Part shown: piece after piece, positions 15,852-25,230 of the stretch
Position numbering within the stretch: position 1 is the first letter of the stretch
How the letters are laid out: each line of letters begins with the position of its first letter
Assembly (NCBI GenBank): GCA_029556915.1
Contig: JAKQIT010000083.1
Location: 1 to 64,000, forward strand
DNA: 64,000 bases
Direction of reading: 5' to 3'
From: Pseudomonadota bacterium
GTDB taxonomy: Bacteria; Pseudomonadota; Gammaproteobacteria; Burkholderiales; Methylophilaceae
Translations under genes and position numbers: made by a program
The notes under the pieces: generated by a model
Told to the model about the DNA's origin: nothing
Database searches by the model: none
Seen by the model: the letters and a program-made list of their open reading frames with translations, nothing else

Positions 15852-17657
15852 ATGCTTGGGAGTCGTCGCCAAAATACCCATTATTCTTCTCTAAAGTTCA
15901 GTGACCTTAGTGAGAATGGTCAGTTGAGGCTGCTAGATTTAGCGTTTCAGCCTTTTGTGTTGGCCATATCCACAGTGCCGTTTTTTGCCTTTTCATTTGT
16001 CATTTGGGCTTATCAGTTAGGGGTCGATATTACTATACTGCTGGCTTGGGGAAGCTTTTACATACTCCTAGCTGTTGTAACTCATAAGTTCTACTCTTCG
16101 TATAAGAAATATCGCAATAAAAACAACCATACTTTCACGATAGCAAAATGGATACCTGTCATCAATGGGGTTGCCCTAGCGCATGGCATTGCCATGACAT
16201 TACCTTTTTTAATTTTGATGAATAAAGTCACATTTGAATTTAATATTGTTTACCTACTATCCGTTGCTGTTGGCAATTTTGCGTTTGCCGCACATTTATC
16301 TGCCATACCCAAAGCGTTTTATTGCACATTTATTCCATGCCTGTTATTGATTTTACTGTTGATGCCTTGGACGTTTACGAACCATTGGGTGATTCTAAAT
16401 TTTTTCTGCATTGTTTATTCTGTTTTTATCATTGAGTTTGTTAGAGTTTTGCATCAGTTTTTTCTAAGGCAGATGATGCTAGAAGATGAGAGTTTGAAGT
16501 TGGCCGAAAATTACCGGCTGGCTAAAATTGAGGCCGAACAAGCCCTAAAAGATAAAAATCAATTTCTCACCACAGCCAGCCACGATTTACGCCAGCCTGT
16601 ACATGCAATGGGTTTTTTAATTGAATCTATTGCACGACGAAACGAAGACAACGCCATAGAACCAGCCCTAAAAGATTTAAAACAAAGCGTACGCTCTGTT
16701 AACCAAATGTTTAGCTCACTGCTTGATTTATCGAAAATTGAATCAGGTAATGTTGAACTACGCCTAGGTAATGTATATTTAGATGCACTCATACAAGAAA
16801 TTGCCACCGTGTTTACTGAAGAAGCACGTGCAAAAAACCTAGAAATCCGTATCCGGACAAGCGGAGACAATGCTATCGCTCGTGTAGATGGCATATTGCT
16901 ACATCAATCAATTATGAATTTAATGCATAACGCTTTGCGCTATACCAAACAAGGTGGCGTGTTAATTGCGGTAAGAAAACGCAGTAAAGATTGGCAAATA
17001 GATGTATGGGACACAGGTATTGGTGTAGCGATTGAAGACCAAAACCAAATTTACTCGCCGTTTTATCGAAACGAACATGCTTGGAGGATAGATACTGCAG
17101 GTCATGGTTTAGGGCTATCAGTAGTAGCGCGCTGTTGTAAAATGATGGGCTGCCACTATGGATTTAGCTCTCGATTAAATCGTGGCTCACATTTCTGGTT
17201 ACGAGTACCATCTTTAACGGGGCACTTGTCATCTGTGCGCATTGTCAATGAAACAAAGCATCAAGAAAATGAATTAGATAACATACAACTCACTGGTACT
17301 TGTTTGATTGTAGATGATGACCCGCAGGTCGCAACCGCGTGGGAGTCATTACTCAGCACTTGGGGCGTAGAGGTGCAATGTGTTGAATCTGGTAAAGAGG
17401 CATTAGAAGTCATCGCTAAGGGATTTAATCCAAGGGGCATTCTATGTGACCAGCGTTTACGTGCAGGTGAAAGTGGTTTTGATGTGTTGCGCGCTCTATT
17501 AGACAAATGCCCCGCTGCCAGTGGCGCAATGATAAGCGGCGAGTTTAATTCCCCTGAACTTAAACTCGCTGAAAGTGAGGGTTATCTTGTAATGCACAAA
17601 CCGTTGGAACCAAATCAACTGTTTATAGTGCTATCCAGTTGGCTAAAAGCTACTTAA
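15852..17657 (+). CDS. membrane hybrid histidine kinase with C-terminal receiver (copy 2)
   Basis: 601 residues, a full-length paralog of the preceding gene along its whole length, including the membrane part (both have a PWTF motif before the last helices). All catalytic motifs are present: ASHDLRQPVHAM, LMHNALRYTKQGG, DTGIGVAIED, GHGLGLSVV, receiver LIVDDDPQV and CDQRLRAGESGF. It starts 20 bp after copy 1 with GGAGTAAAG before the ATG. Identity is highest in the kinase core and lower in the membrane segments, so the two may sense different signals and feed the same regulator. Confidence 0.92.
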   Translation: MLGSRRQNTHYSSLKFSDLSENGQLRLLDLAFQPFVLAISTVPFFAFSFVIWAYQLGVDITILLAWGSFYILLAVVTHKFYSSYKKYRNKNNHTFTIAKWIPVINGVALAHGIAMTLPFLILMNKVTFEFNIVYLLSVAVGNFAFAAHLSAIPKAFYCTFIPCLLLILLLMPWTFTNHWVILNFFCIVYSVFIIEFVRVLHQFFLRQMMLEDESLKLAENYRLAKIEAEQALKDKNQFLTTASHDLRQPVHAMGFLIESIARRNEDNAIEPALKDLKQSVRSVNQMFSSLLDLSKIESGNVELRLGNVYLDALIQEIATVFTEEARAKNLEIRIRTSGDNAIARVDGILLHQSIMNLMHNALRYTKQGGVLIAVRKRSKDWQIDVWDTGIGVAIEDQNQIYSPFYRNEHAWRIDTAGHGLGLSVVARCCKMMGCHYGFSSRLNRGSHFWLRVPSLTGHLSSVRIVNETKHQENELDNIQLTGTCLIVDDDPQVATAWESLLSTWGVEVQCVESGKEALEVIAKGFNPRGILCDQRLRAGESGFDVLRALLDKCPAASGAMISGEFNSPELKLAESEGYLVMHKPLEPNQLFIVLSSWLKAT

Positions 17658-17828
17658 TTAAAATTAGCATCTGCACTTTTTTCGGCAATTCAAAATGTCG
17701 TAGTTAATGCTTAGTGCTTCGCCCAAATTTACGCTGTAAGTTGGATTGCTGATATGCATGAATGCTGGCAGTTTTGTTGACCAAAAATACCTAAAAATTT
17801 CTTATAAAAATCCACATCTTCCTAACAG

Positions 17829-17890
17829 CGCCTCTGTAAGCCAGTATCCATGAGGCTTCCAGAGGCATGAAAATCTCTCGGGGGTTTTTA
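17829..17890. repeat. dispersed palindrome copy 4
   Basis: Stem GCCTCTGTAAGCC (17830-17842) / GGCTTCCAGAGGC (17854-17866), loop AGTATCCATGA, then TCTCTCGGGGGTTTTTA. The gene-free stretch 17658-18184 otherwise holds only the sigma-54 type promoter at 18083. Confidence 0.75.
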
Positions 17891-18042
17891 GCTTGGTAAA
17901 TTTTAAGATTTAGCGCTTTTAATTTATGTTAAAAATTCAGCCTACCGCAATACAATTTTTGCTAAGTTAAAAAATGTAAATTTTTTGACGGCGATGTCAG
18001 TATTACATCACACCATCTTCTTTCAAAAGTTTAAATACTATC

Positions 18043-18097
18043 TAACCAATTGTTTTATATGGTTAATATTTTAATTTTTCACTGGCATTAAATTTGC
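18043..18097 (+). promoter_or_regulatory. sigma-54 type promoter for the pilus operon
   Basis: TGGCATTAAATTTGC at 18083-18097 gives GG-N10-GC, the -24/-12 signature of sigma-54. A 17-nt block TAACCAATTGTTTTATA (18043-18059) lies 24 bp upstream. The promoter of epsA (44149) has the same TGGCATTnAATTTGC and the same upstream block with one change. The start codon is about 87 bp downstream. An enhancer-binding activator is required by the family rule but none is encoded here. Confidence 0.7.
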
Positions 18098-18184
18098 TTA
18101 GTGTTAAACAAAAGTGAAAACACAACGGTATTCAGTAAATCAAGCGGTTGTGTCTATGGTTAACATTAACTGAAGATTGTATAA

Positions 18185-20020
18185 ATGAAAAATGATAGAT
18201 TAGGGTTATTGATGATTTCTGCGTCGCTACTTGTGATTGCGATAGTGAGCGGTCTGCTGTATCAACATCAGATTCAGCAACACCAAGAGAAAACGCGCGT
18301 GCATGGCGTGGCGTTGAGTCGCGCCCTATCTAATGCAGATTATACGCAATTGGTTGCTGGCAAAGATAAAGCAAGCTTGGTGCGCAATCTTGTGAATGTG
18401 CAAGATAACGAAGATTTTGCTTACGGTGTAATTGTCAATACCGCTGGCGATAAATTAAACGAAGTGACGTCAGCGGGCAGCATTGCACCACCAGCAACCA
18501 TGCCTAATGAACCCTACGCTTGGTTTGGCGAGCACCAATTAAAATCACCCGGCGATGGACGCGAGATTAGAGAGTTTTTTGCGCCATTGATGAAAGATGG
18601 TCAGTTGGTTGGCTTTGCCAGAGCAGGCTATTACAGCCAACCCAAAAATTTAATCAGCAATCAAATTTCTAGCTTTGCACTGCTAGCTTTACCCATTTTT
18701 TTACTCACTACGCTTTCTTACTTTCTGATTCGTCGCGAAATGAAACCGCTTAAGCAATTAAGTGAGAAAATGGAACAAGCCTCTTTGTCATATGGTGTGC
18801 AAGCCACATCCATATCAAGCAATGCTGGGCTAGGTGATTTTATTCAACGTTTTGACCAGTTTATTCAGCTCATTCAATCTAGAGTGCAGAAAATGGACAT
18901 GGAGTCTGTTTCAACCCAGACCACCACTCATCTGCTGACGTATAAACAAGAAAAGGCCGAGTCAGCGCTCAATGCGATTCCAGATGCAGTTTTGGTGATA
19001 GACCAATCAGGCATACCTACCTTTGCAAACCAAAAAATTGAGCCGATTTTAGGCATTAGCCGTGAGGCGATGATTGGCAAACAGCCGCAAGAATGGTGTA
19101 AAAATAAAGAAGTGTTGGCTTTTTTAACGCGCTTTAAAAATGCCAACAATGCTAAAGGTGCAGTGAGCATTGAATTTTCACCAGAAGATGCAGCAAACCG
19201 TAAAGTTTTGGTTTCCGCCCTACCGCTATTTTCTCCACGTGATCAAAATACTTTGTTTGGCATGCTAGTGGTGTTTCGTGATGTTAGTAAAGAGCATTTG
19301 GCTAAACAAGCTGGCGTGGAATTTGTTTCGCATGTTTCTCACGAGCTTAAAACCCCATTAAACACACTATCAGCTTATAGCGAACTATTGCTTGATTACA
19401 ACACGCTTGCAGAATCTGACCGCGTAAATGCCGTGAACGTGATTCATAGCGAAGTGGAACGCATGAGCGGACTTATCAGCAATTTATTGAGCATTTCAAA
19501 AATGGAAACAGGCACGCTGCAACTCAGCCGCAAACGAGTCAAACTGCAAGATTTATTGCAAGACGCTTTTGACAATATGCAAAACAGCGCCTTGGGCAAA
19601 AATATCAAACTAGCACTTAATATTTCTCCTGAAGTAGGTTCGGTAAGGTTAGATAAAGAAATGTTCCGGATTGCGATAGATAATTTACTCAGCAATGCCA
19701 TTAAATACAGCAATGTGGGCGGCAGCGTTACGGTAAGCGCACATGTGATGGATGACGAGCAAATCCAAATTAGCGTAAAAGATCAAGGAATTGGAATTTC
19801 TGCCGAAGATACTGAAAAGGTGTTTAATAAATACTACCGTGCAAATAACCAAGAAACTGCCATGAGAAGTGGCCATGGACTTGGTTTATATCTAGCAAAA
19901 CAAATTGTTGAGCTTCACCACGGGTCTATCAAAGTGAATAGTGAACTCGGCCATGGCACAGAATTTATCATCACCATTAAGGCGCAACAAGTTCAATTAG
20001 AGGAGCTGCAAGCAGCATGA
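18185..20020 (+). CDS. PAS-containing membrane sensor histidine kinase
   Basis: 611 residues. First membrane helix about 8-25, a periplasmic region about 26-160 (possible single-domain sensor), second helix about 163-183, a coil, then a PAS domain (about 258-370, AIPDAVLVIDQSGIPTFANQ). The kinase core has H-box HVSHELKTPLN (His386), N-box DNLLSNAIKYS, G1 DQGIGISAED and G2 GHGLGLYLA. No receiver is attached; the next gene supplies one, overlapping by 4 bp (ATGA). It is first in the operon leading to the pilus genes, so it probably senses an envelope or surface signal to control them. Confidence 0.92.
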   Translation: MKNDRLGLLMISASLLVIAIVSGLLYQHQIQQHQEKTRVHGVALSRALSNADYTQLVAGKDKASLVRNLVNVQDNEDFAYGVIVNTAGDKLNEVTSAGSIAPPATMPNEPYAWFGEHQLKSPGDGREIREFFAPLMKDGQLVGFARAGYYSQPKNLISNQISSFALLALPIFLLTTLSYFLIRREMKPLKQLSEKMEQASLSYGVQATSISSNAGLGDFIQRFDQFIQLIQSRVQKMDMESVSTQTTTHLLTYKQEKAESALNAIPDAVLVIDQSGIPTFANQKIEPILGISREAMIGKQPQEWCKNKEVLAFLTRFKNANNAKGAVSIEFSPEDAANRKVLVSALPLFSPRDQNTLFGMLVVFRDVSKEHLAKQAGVEFVSHVSHELKTPLNTLSAYSELLLDYNTLAESDRVNAVNVIHSEVERMSGLISNLLSISKMETGTLQLSRKRVKLQDLLQDAFDNMQNSALGKNIKLALNISPEVGSVRLDKEMFRIAIDNLLSNAIKYSNVGGSVTVSAHVMDDEQIQISVKDQGIGISAEDTEKVFNKYYRANNQETAMRSGHGLGLYLAKQIVELHHGSIKVNSELGHGTEFIITIKAQQVQLEELQAA

Positions 20021-20427
20021 AACGCATATTAATTGTGGATGATGAACCGCACATGACGCATGTGCTAAAACTTTACCTGCAACGCGCAGGTTATGATGTT
20101 GAAACGGTACCCAATGGTGAGGTTGCTTTAGCTTCTGTGTTAAAGGCTGCGCCAGATGCAATGGTCACAGACATACAAATGCCTGTCATGACGGGTAAAG
20201 ATTTATGCCTGTCCATTGAAGCGCAATATCCGCAGCGAAAATTCCCCATTTATGTGATGACCTCAATGACAGATCGTGAGCATCGTGATTGGACACAAAA
20301 AATTGATAACCTTAAGTTTTTAGAAAAACCGCTCAGCATGCGTGCTCTTACGCAAGCGCTTGCAGCGCACTTTTCAACCATAAATGCAGATACCTTAAAT
20401 ACTGATGGAGGTGTCGCCCATGGCTAA
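20017..20427 (+). CDS. single-domain CheY-like response regulator
   Basis: 136 residues forming one receiver: acidic pair DDE at 8-10, phospho-acceptor Asp52 (MVTDIQMPVMTGKD), Thr/Ser switch (VMTSMTD) and conserved Lys (FLEKPLS). No output domain. The ATG overlaps the kinase stop by 4 bp, so it is the expected partner of that kinase. It would act by protein contact, plausibly on the HD-GYP protein encoded next (8-bp overlap); this is inference. Confidence 0.9.
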   Translation: MKRILIVDDEPHMTHVLKLYLQRAGYDVETVPNGEVALASVLKAAPDAMVTDIQMPVMTGKDLCLSIEAQYPQRKFPIYVMTSMTDREHRDWTQKIDNLKFLEKPLSMRALTQALAAHFSTINADTLNTDGGVAHG

Positions 20428-21931
20428 TCCCATTTTTGAACAGATAGATTTCAAGCGCGTACATCGTTGGCTGAATCGTGCTATTGGTGCTGAAATTGAT
20501 TTTATGGTATTTGATAAAGACGGCAATGCAGTGTGGGATAACGCTAACAAGCATGCTAGTGAAATTGGGCAAGTAATCGCCAAAACTGGCAATCCGCTTC
20601 AAGGTATGCATCGTCATGATTTGAGCGCAAACAAGACCGCGTTATATCAATCACTTGGCTTTATAGGCGATGGTTGTATTGGCTGGGTCGCGGTCATTGT
20701 GGATTATTTTAAAAAGAACGATGCGCCGGTTAAGATAGACCAAATTGCTGAAGTGTTAGACGATGTCGTGGCAGGCATCTTCGATGAATACAAGCACAAA
20801 GCCGACCTAGAAATGATGACCGATGAGCTAGGCGCACGTTATGAAGAGTTACACTTGGTTTATGCGGTAGATAGTCATGTGCAAGCTCATAGTGGTGAAA
20901 ATGCACAAGTTTTTCAAAGTTTATTGCAATCCACCACCGAGCATCTTAATGTAGATGTTGTTGCTTTTGTCAGACCTTCAAAGGATGTTTGCCAATATGC
21001 AACAAATTTAAGTCAGGAAATTCATAATTTAGATTTAGTGTTAATTGAGACGCGTGGCGATTTATATCGTTTTATTCAAGCCTCCAGCGAAACGATAGTT
21101 ATGAATGCTGAAGATGATCCTCGCCGCGCATATATCTTTACAGACATGCCATATAAAGTGATTGGATGCCCAGTTTTAACTGACGGCAAAGTGGATGCTT
21201 TAGTGGTGTTGCTCAATCATCAAAACAAACCAGACTTTACAAACAGTGATCGCAAACTAGCTGAAGTGCTAGCAAATCAGCTATCAAGTTTAAGCAATAC
21301 CTACCAATTACTTGAAAGTATGCATGAGTTTAATCAGCAACTTGCAAGAACGCTGATAGAAGCCGTGGAAGCTAAAGACCCTTACACCCGTGGCCACAGT
21401 GAGCGCGTGCATCATTTGTCGATGGAAATTGGCAAGGCAATGGGTTTGCCGCCAGAAGAGTTAGAGGATTTACATTGGGGTTCATTGCTGCATGATGTAG
21501 GAAAAATTGGCATTCCAGATGCAGTGTTATGCAAACCCAGCCGCCTGACTAAAGATGAATACACCTTTATTATGGTGCACCCTGAGCGTAGCTATGAAAT
21601 ATTACGGCATGTTAAACACCTTGATAAAGCTATCTTAGGCGCACGCCATCACCAAGAAATGTACGACGGAAAAGGCTATCCACATGGCTTAAAAGGCGAG
21701 CGTATTCCCCTGCATGGTCGCATTATTGCGGTTGCAGACACTTACGACTCTATCACAAGCTCACGCGCCTATCGCGCTGGTAGAAGCCATGAAGTTGCGA
21801 TGAAGGAGATTGAAAGAGTTGCAGGTACGCAGCTTGACCCAGCCATCGTGGAAATTTTTAAAAAGATGGTTGCCGTAGAGCCTGAATGGCTGAAGCACTT
21901 TAATATCAAGCGCGAGAAACTTGCAGCATAA
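20420..21931 (+). CDS. GAF-like plus HD-GYP cyclic-di-GMP phosphodiesterase
   Basis: 503 residues from ATG 20420, chosen because GGAGG lies 8 nt upstream; the in-frame ATG at 20405 overlaps this site. The N-terminal 125 residues resemble a small sensory domain. Residues about 155-300 look GAF-like. The C-terminal HD-GYP domain (about 305-490) has GHSERVHHLS, HDVGKIGIP and HHQEMYDGKGYPHGL, the expected metal ligands and GYP signature. Family knowledge: such proteins hydrolyse cyclic-di-GMP. The stop overlaps the ATG of the pilus ATPase gene by one base, suggesting coupled production. Confidence 0.9.
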   Translation: MANPIFEQIDFKRVHRWLNRAIGAEIDFMVFDKDGNAVWDNANKHASEIGQVIAKTGNPLQGMHRHDLSANKTALYQSLGFIGDGCIGWVAVIVDYFKKNDAPVKIDQIAEVLDDVVAGIFDEYKHKADLEMMTDELGARYEELHLVYAVDSHVQAHSGENAQVFQSLLQSTTEHLNVDVVAFVRPSKDVCQYATNLSQEIHNLDLVLIETRGDLYRFIQASSETIVMNAEDDPRRAYIFTDMPYKVIGCPVLTDGKVDALVVLLNHQNKPDFTNSDRKLAEVLANQLSSLSNTYQLLESMHEFNQQLARTLIEAVEAKDPYTRGHSERVHHLSMEIGKAMGLPPEELEDLHWGSLLHDVGKIGIPDAVLCKPSRLTKDEYTFIMVHPERSYEILRHVKHLDKAILGARHHQEMYDGKGYPHGLKGERIPLHGRIIAVADTYDSITSSRAYRAGRSHEVAMKEIERVAGTQLDPAIVEIFKKMVAVEPEWLKHFNIKREKLAA

Positions 21932-23964
21932 TGGCCGAAGATATTACACATAGCGTGATTGGCACGATGACGTATCTTGCTCCAGTAGGGTCTCTATTGG
22001 ATGAGGCGCCCTGCATTGCCCTTGAAAACGCCATTTCAGGTTGCATTCAACGCAACCAAAACCAACTCGTTTTAGATTTAGAGGGCGTGACTATTTTGGG
22101 CAGTCGTGCACTTGAAATTATTCAAGATTCAAATGAGAAATTGTTGCACAGTGGTGGTTTTTTAAAATACGTTAATCCATCAGCCCTAGTAAAAGATATT
22201 TTAATCGTCACTGGTTTAGGTGATCAAACTGCCCTTAGCACATCTAGTTTTGGGCAAATATTTTCTGTAGGTGAAGATTTTTCAACAATGCCAAGTATGA
22301 AGCTTGGTGACATTTTGCTAGAAATGGGAGTTGCAACAGACGAATTGGTTGCTGCAGCCATGAGTATGCAATCTAAGAGCCATAAACGTATAGGTAAAAT
22401 TTTAGTTGAAAATGGTTCAATTTCTGAAAATGATCTGCTTAAGGCATTGAGCAGGCAGTTAAGGATTCCACATATTTCAATGCGACCTGGTCTTTATGAA
22501 AGCACCGCAGCGCATTTAATCCCGAGAGAAATTACGCGCCGCTTAGAAGTTTTACCCATGTTTAAAGTACATGACACCTTAACTTTAGCTACGATGGATC
22601 CACATGCAATACCCGCATTGGATGAAGTGCAAGATATTTCAGGATGTAAACTAAGACTTGTTTTAGCTAATCGTGAAGAAATCTTAAAGCATCAAATTGA
22701 AGCTTACAGCGACAATGCGTTTAGCGCTGAACTGGTTGAGAACCTGGCAACTGATATTGAATTAGTTGAACAGGCTCAAGCAGATTACACACAAATTGAT
22801 GAAATGGCGGGTGGTAGCCCAGTTATCAATTTGGTTAATGGCCTGATTCAACGCGCTGTTCGTGATGGCGCGAGTGACATACATATTGAAAGTGGACGTA
22901 ATCGATCTTTTGTGCGTTTTCGTATTGACGGCGTGCTGTATGAAGTGCTTTCCACCCGTGCAGATTTACACCCAGCCATTGTCTCTCGTTTAAAAGTGAT
23001 GGCAAATTTAGATATTGCTGAAAGACGCCTACCACAAGATGGCCGCATGCAAGTAACAACGCAGGGGCGCAGCGTTGATTTACGTTTTAGTTCCTTGTCT
23101 GGTATCTACGGTGAAAAAGTAGTGCTTAGGGTGCTGGATAAAAATAACTCTATTCTTGATGTTGAAAAGCTCGGAATGAGTAGCTCAAACCTGACTAGGT
23201 TAAAAAAATTACTTGGTCGAAGCCATGGCTTAATATTAGTCACTGGGCCTACCGGGAGTGGTAAAACCACAACGCTTTATGCGTCAATTAACCAATTAAA
23301 AAGTATAGAAAAAAACATTGTCACGATTGAAGACCCAGTTGAATATCAGCTTGATATTATCAATCAGAACCAAGTGAACGAGGCGATAGGTTTACCTTTT
23401 GCCAAAATGCTGAAGCATGTTTTGCGACAAGACCCAGACATTATTATGGTAGGTGAAATTCGTGATCGTGAAACTGCCGAAATTGCTGTTCAGGCTGCGC
23501 TTACAGGACACTTGGTTCTTTCAACGTTACATACTAATGACGCAGTTGGTGCACTTTCCCGCATGACTGACATGGGGGTAGAGCCTTATTTACTTTCATC
23601 TGCACTCGCAGGGGTTGTAGCGCAAAGGTTGGTAAGAGGTGTTTGCCCTGTGTGCAAAACTACTTACCTGCCTCCACCAGAGTTAGTGACCAAGTATCAG
23701 TGGCCTGAAACTGCCAGATTGACTAAAGGTCGAGGTTGTTCTGCTTGTTATGATTCAGGCTACCGTGGTCGTTTGGGTATCCATGAAATTATTGAATCAA
23801 GTGATGGCTTACAACAACTCATGGCTAAAAATCCAACCAAAGCCGAGCTGCAAGCGTTTACCGCAGCAGAAGGTTATCCAACATTGTTTGATGATGGTAT
23901 GCAACGCGCCCTAGAGGGTCGCACCACAATAGAGGAAGTTGCTCGCGTTATACATGCGGGCTAG
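21931..23964 (+). CDS. STAS-MshEN-GspE/PilB-type assembly ATPase
   Basis: 677 residues. An N-terminal STAS-like domain (about 10-115) has DLEGVTILGSRALE where anti-sigma antagonists have the phosphorylated Asp-Ser motif, so the site is degenerate. Two 24-residue MshEN motifs follow at 124-147 (KLGDILLEMG...) and 153-176 (RIGKILVENG...), separated by 5 residues, matching the cyclic-di-GMP-binding motif described for MshE. The ATPase has Walker A GPTGSGKT (439-446), Asp box EDPVEY, Walker B IIMVGEIRD and a zinc CxxC pair (572/575, 603/606). It powers pseudopilus assembly with the GspF protein encoded next. Confidence 0.93.
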   Translation: MAEDITHSVIGTMTYLAPVGSLLDEAPCIALENAISGCIQRNQNQLVLDLEGVTILGSRALEIIQDSNEKLLHSGGFLKYVNPSALVKDILIVTGLGDQTALSTSSFGQIFSVGEDFSTMPSMKLGDILLEMGVATDELVAAAMSMQSKSHKRIGKILVENGSISENDLLKALSRQLRIPHISMRPGLYESTAAHLIPREITRRLEVLPMFKVHDTLTLATMDPHAIPALDEVQDISGCKLRLVLANREEILKHQIEAYSDNAFSAELVENLATDIELVEQAQADYTQIDEMAGGSPVINLVNGLIQRAVRDGASDIHIESGRNRSFVRFRIDGVLYEVLSTRADLHPAIVSRLKVMANLDIAERRLPQDGRMQVTTQGRSVDLRFSSLSGIYGEKVVLRVLDKNNSILDVEKLGMSSSNLTRLKKLLGRSHGLILVTGPTGSGKTTTLYASINQLKSIEKNIVTIEDPVEYQLDIINQNQVNEAIGLPFAKMLKHVLRQDPDIIMVGEIRDRETAEIAVQAALTGHLVLSTLHTNDAVGALSRMTDMGVEPYLLSSALAGVVAQRLVRGVCPVCKTTYLPPPELVTKYQWPETARLTKGRGCSACYDSGYRGRLGIHEIIESSDGLQQLMAKNPTKAELQAFTAAEGYPTLFDDGMQRALEGRTTIEEVARVIHAG

Positions 23965-23970
23965 TGCAAT

Positions 23971-25116
23971 ATGGCTATTAATATCAAACCAGTTTCAGAT
24001 AACAGCCCAAGTAAGGTCTCTGCCCCAGTAAATAAGGCTAAGCAAAATTTTTGGGGTGCAGAAATTCGATTGGGGGCTGCTAAGATTAGCCTTGAGCAGC
24101 GCATGGTATTTACCGAACGCTTATCACTTCTGTTAGAAACAGGTGTTAGCCTGCTTGAAGCACTAAAAGCGATGCAATTGCAAACAGAAGAAGTTTTGCT
24201 GGCCGAAATTATAGGATCGTTGATTGACACTATTAGCGAAGGAAAGAGTTTTTCTAGCGCATTAGAAAAACATCCAGAGATGTTTTCAACAACCTATATC
24301 AGCTTGGTGTTTGCTGCAGAAGAAGGTGGTTTTCTTCCAAAAGTTTTAAATCAACTACTCAACATGGATGAAAAGAATAGCCAACTGCGTAGCAATATTA
24401 TTTCAGCATTATCTTACCCAGCATTTTTAATTGTTTTTTCAGTTGCAGTTGTAGTGTTTGTGTTAGTGGTGATATTTCCTAAGTTTGAAGATTTGTTTGC
24501 ATCAATTCATGATCAACTTCCAGTTTCGACCATTTTCCTTATGGCAACATCTGCATTTGTGCGTCACTACTGGGTATTTATCATCATTGGCTTAAGTGCA
24601 ACTATTTGGCTGGCAATTATTTGGATGAAGAGCACAGCGGGCAAGCTAGCTTTCGATCAATTTAAAATGCGTGCGCCCTTTATTAAAGACATTTACACGC
24701 AAATATACTTAAGTCAGACCCTAGGTGTTTTAGGTTTATCTTTATCAAACGGAGTTCCCATAACAACAGCGCTTAAAGCTAGCCAAGGGGTAGTTAAAAA
24801 TTTAATTTTTATCAGATTTTTAGATGATATTCGTAATCATGTAAACGAGGGCCGTGGAATAGCAATAGGATTTACTAACGCCTCTATTGTTCCACCCATG
24901 GTACGTCAGATGGTATCGACAGGTGAACAAACCGGTAATCTAGGAATGGTGATGACACGTGTTGCTGATTTTTACGAGCGAGAACTGACTAAACGCATTG
25001 CGCTTTTATCTAAATCAATCGAGCCTATCATGTTGATTGTAATGGGTGTAGTAGTAGGCTTAATTGTGATATCGCTCATTTTACCCATATTTAAGTTATC
25101 ACGGTCAGTGCACTAA
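23971..25116 (+). CDS. GspF/PilC-type inner-membrane platform protein
   Basis: 381 residues with two repeats of the GspF domain (about 50-175 and 250-375), each with the family pattern: FTERLSLLLETGVSLLEAL and LSQTLGVLGLSLSNGVPI. Three membrane helices lie near 150-170, 205-225 and 350-372. It starts 6 bp after the ATPase gene. Family role: the platform in the inner membrane that the ATPase turns or pushes to extrude pilins. Normal length (about 400). Confidence 0.92.
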   Translation: MAINIKPVSDNSPSKVSAPVNKAKQNFWGAEIRLGAAKISLEQRMVFTERLSLLLETGVSLLEALKAMQLQTEEVLLAEIIGSLIDTISEGKSFSSALEKHPEMFSTTYISLVFAAEEGGFLPKVLNQLLNMDEKNSQLRSNIISALSYPAFLIVFSVAVVVFVLVVIFPKFEDLFASIHDQLPVSTIFLMATSAFVRHYWVFIIIGLSATIWLAIIWMKSTAGKLAFDQFKMRAPFIKDIYTQIYLSQTLGVLGLSLSNGVPITTALKASQGVVKNLIFIRFLDDIRNHVNEGRGIAIGFTNASIVPPMVRQMVSTGEQTGNLGMVMTRVADFYERELTKRIALLSKSIEPIMLIVMGVVVGLIVISLILPIFKLSRSVH

Positions 25117-25230
25117 CTACCCTACTCATTTCATTTGGAGAAAACTATGCTTACACATTTAGACTCAGCTCAAGAAATTGCAATTTCAACCGTTATAAAT
25201 ACTATCAATGAACCAAGAAAGGTAACAAAA

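Noticed and set aside
18511-18530. ACCCTAC half-site inside the PAS kinase gene
   Set aside because: No second arm at the right spacing and it is coding sequence.
20417-21931. HHQE in place of HHE in the HD-GYP protein as a sign of inactivity
   Set aside because: This variant is common in active HD-GYP proteins as far as I recall, and the remaining ligands are present.
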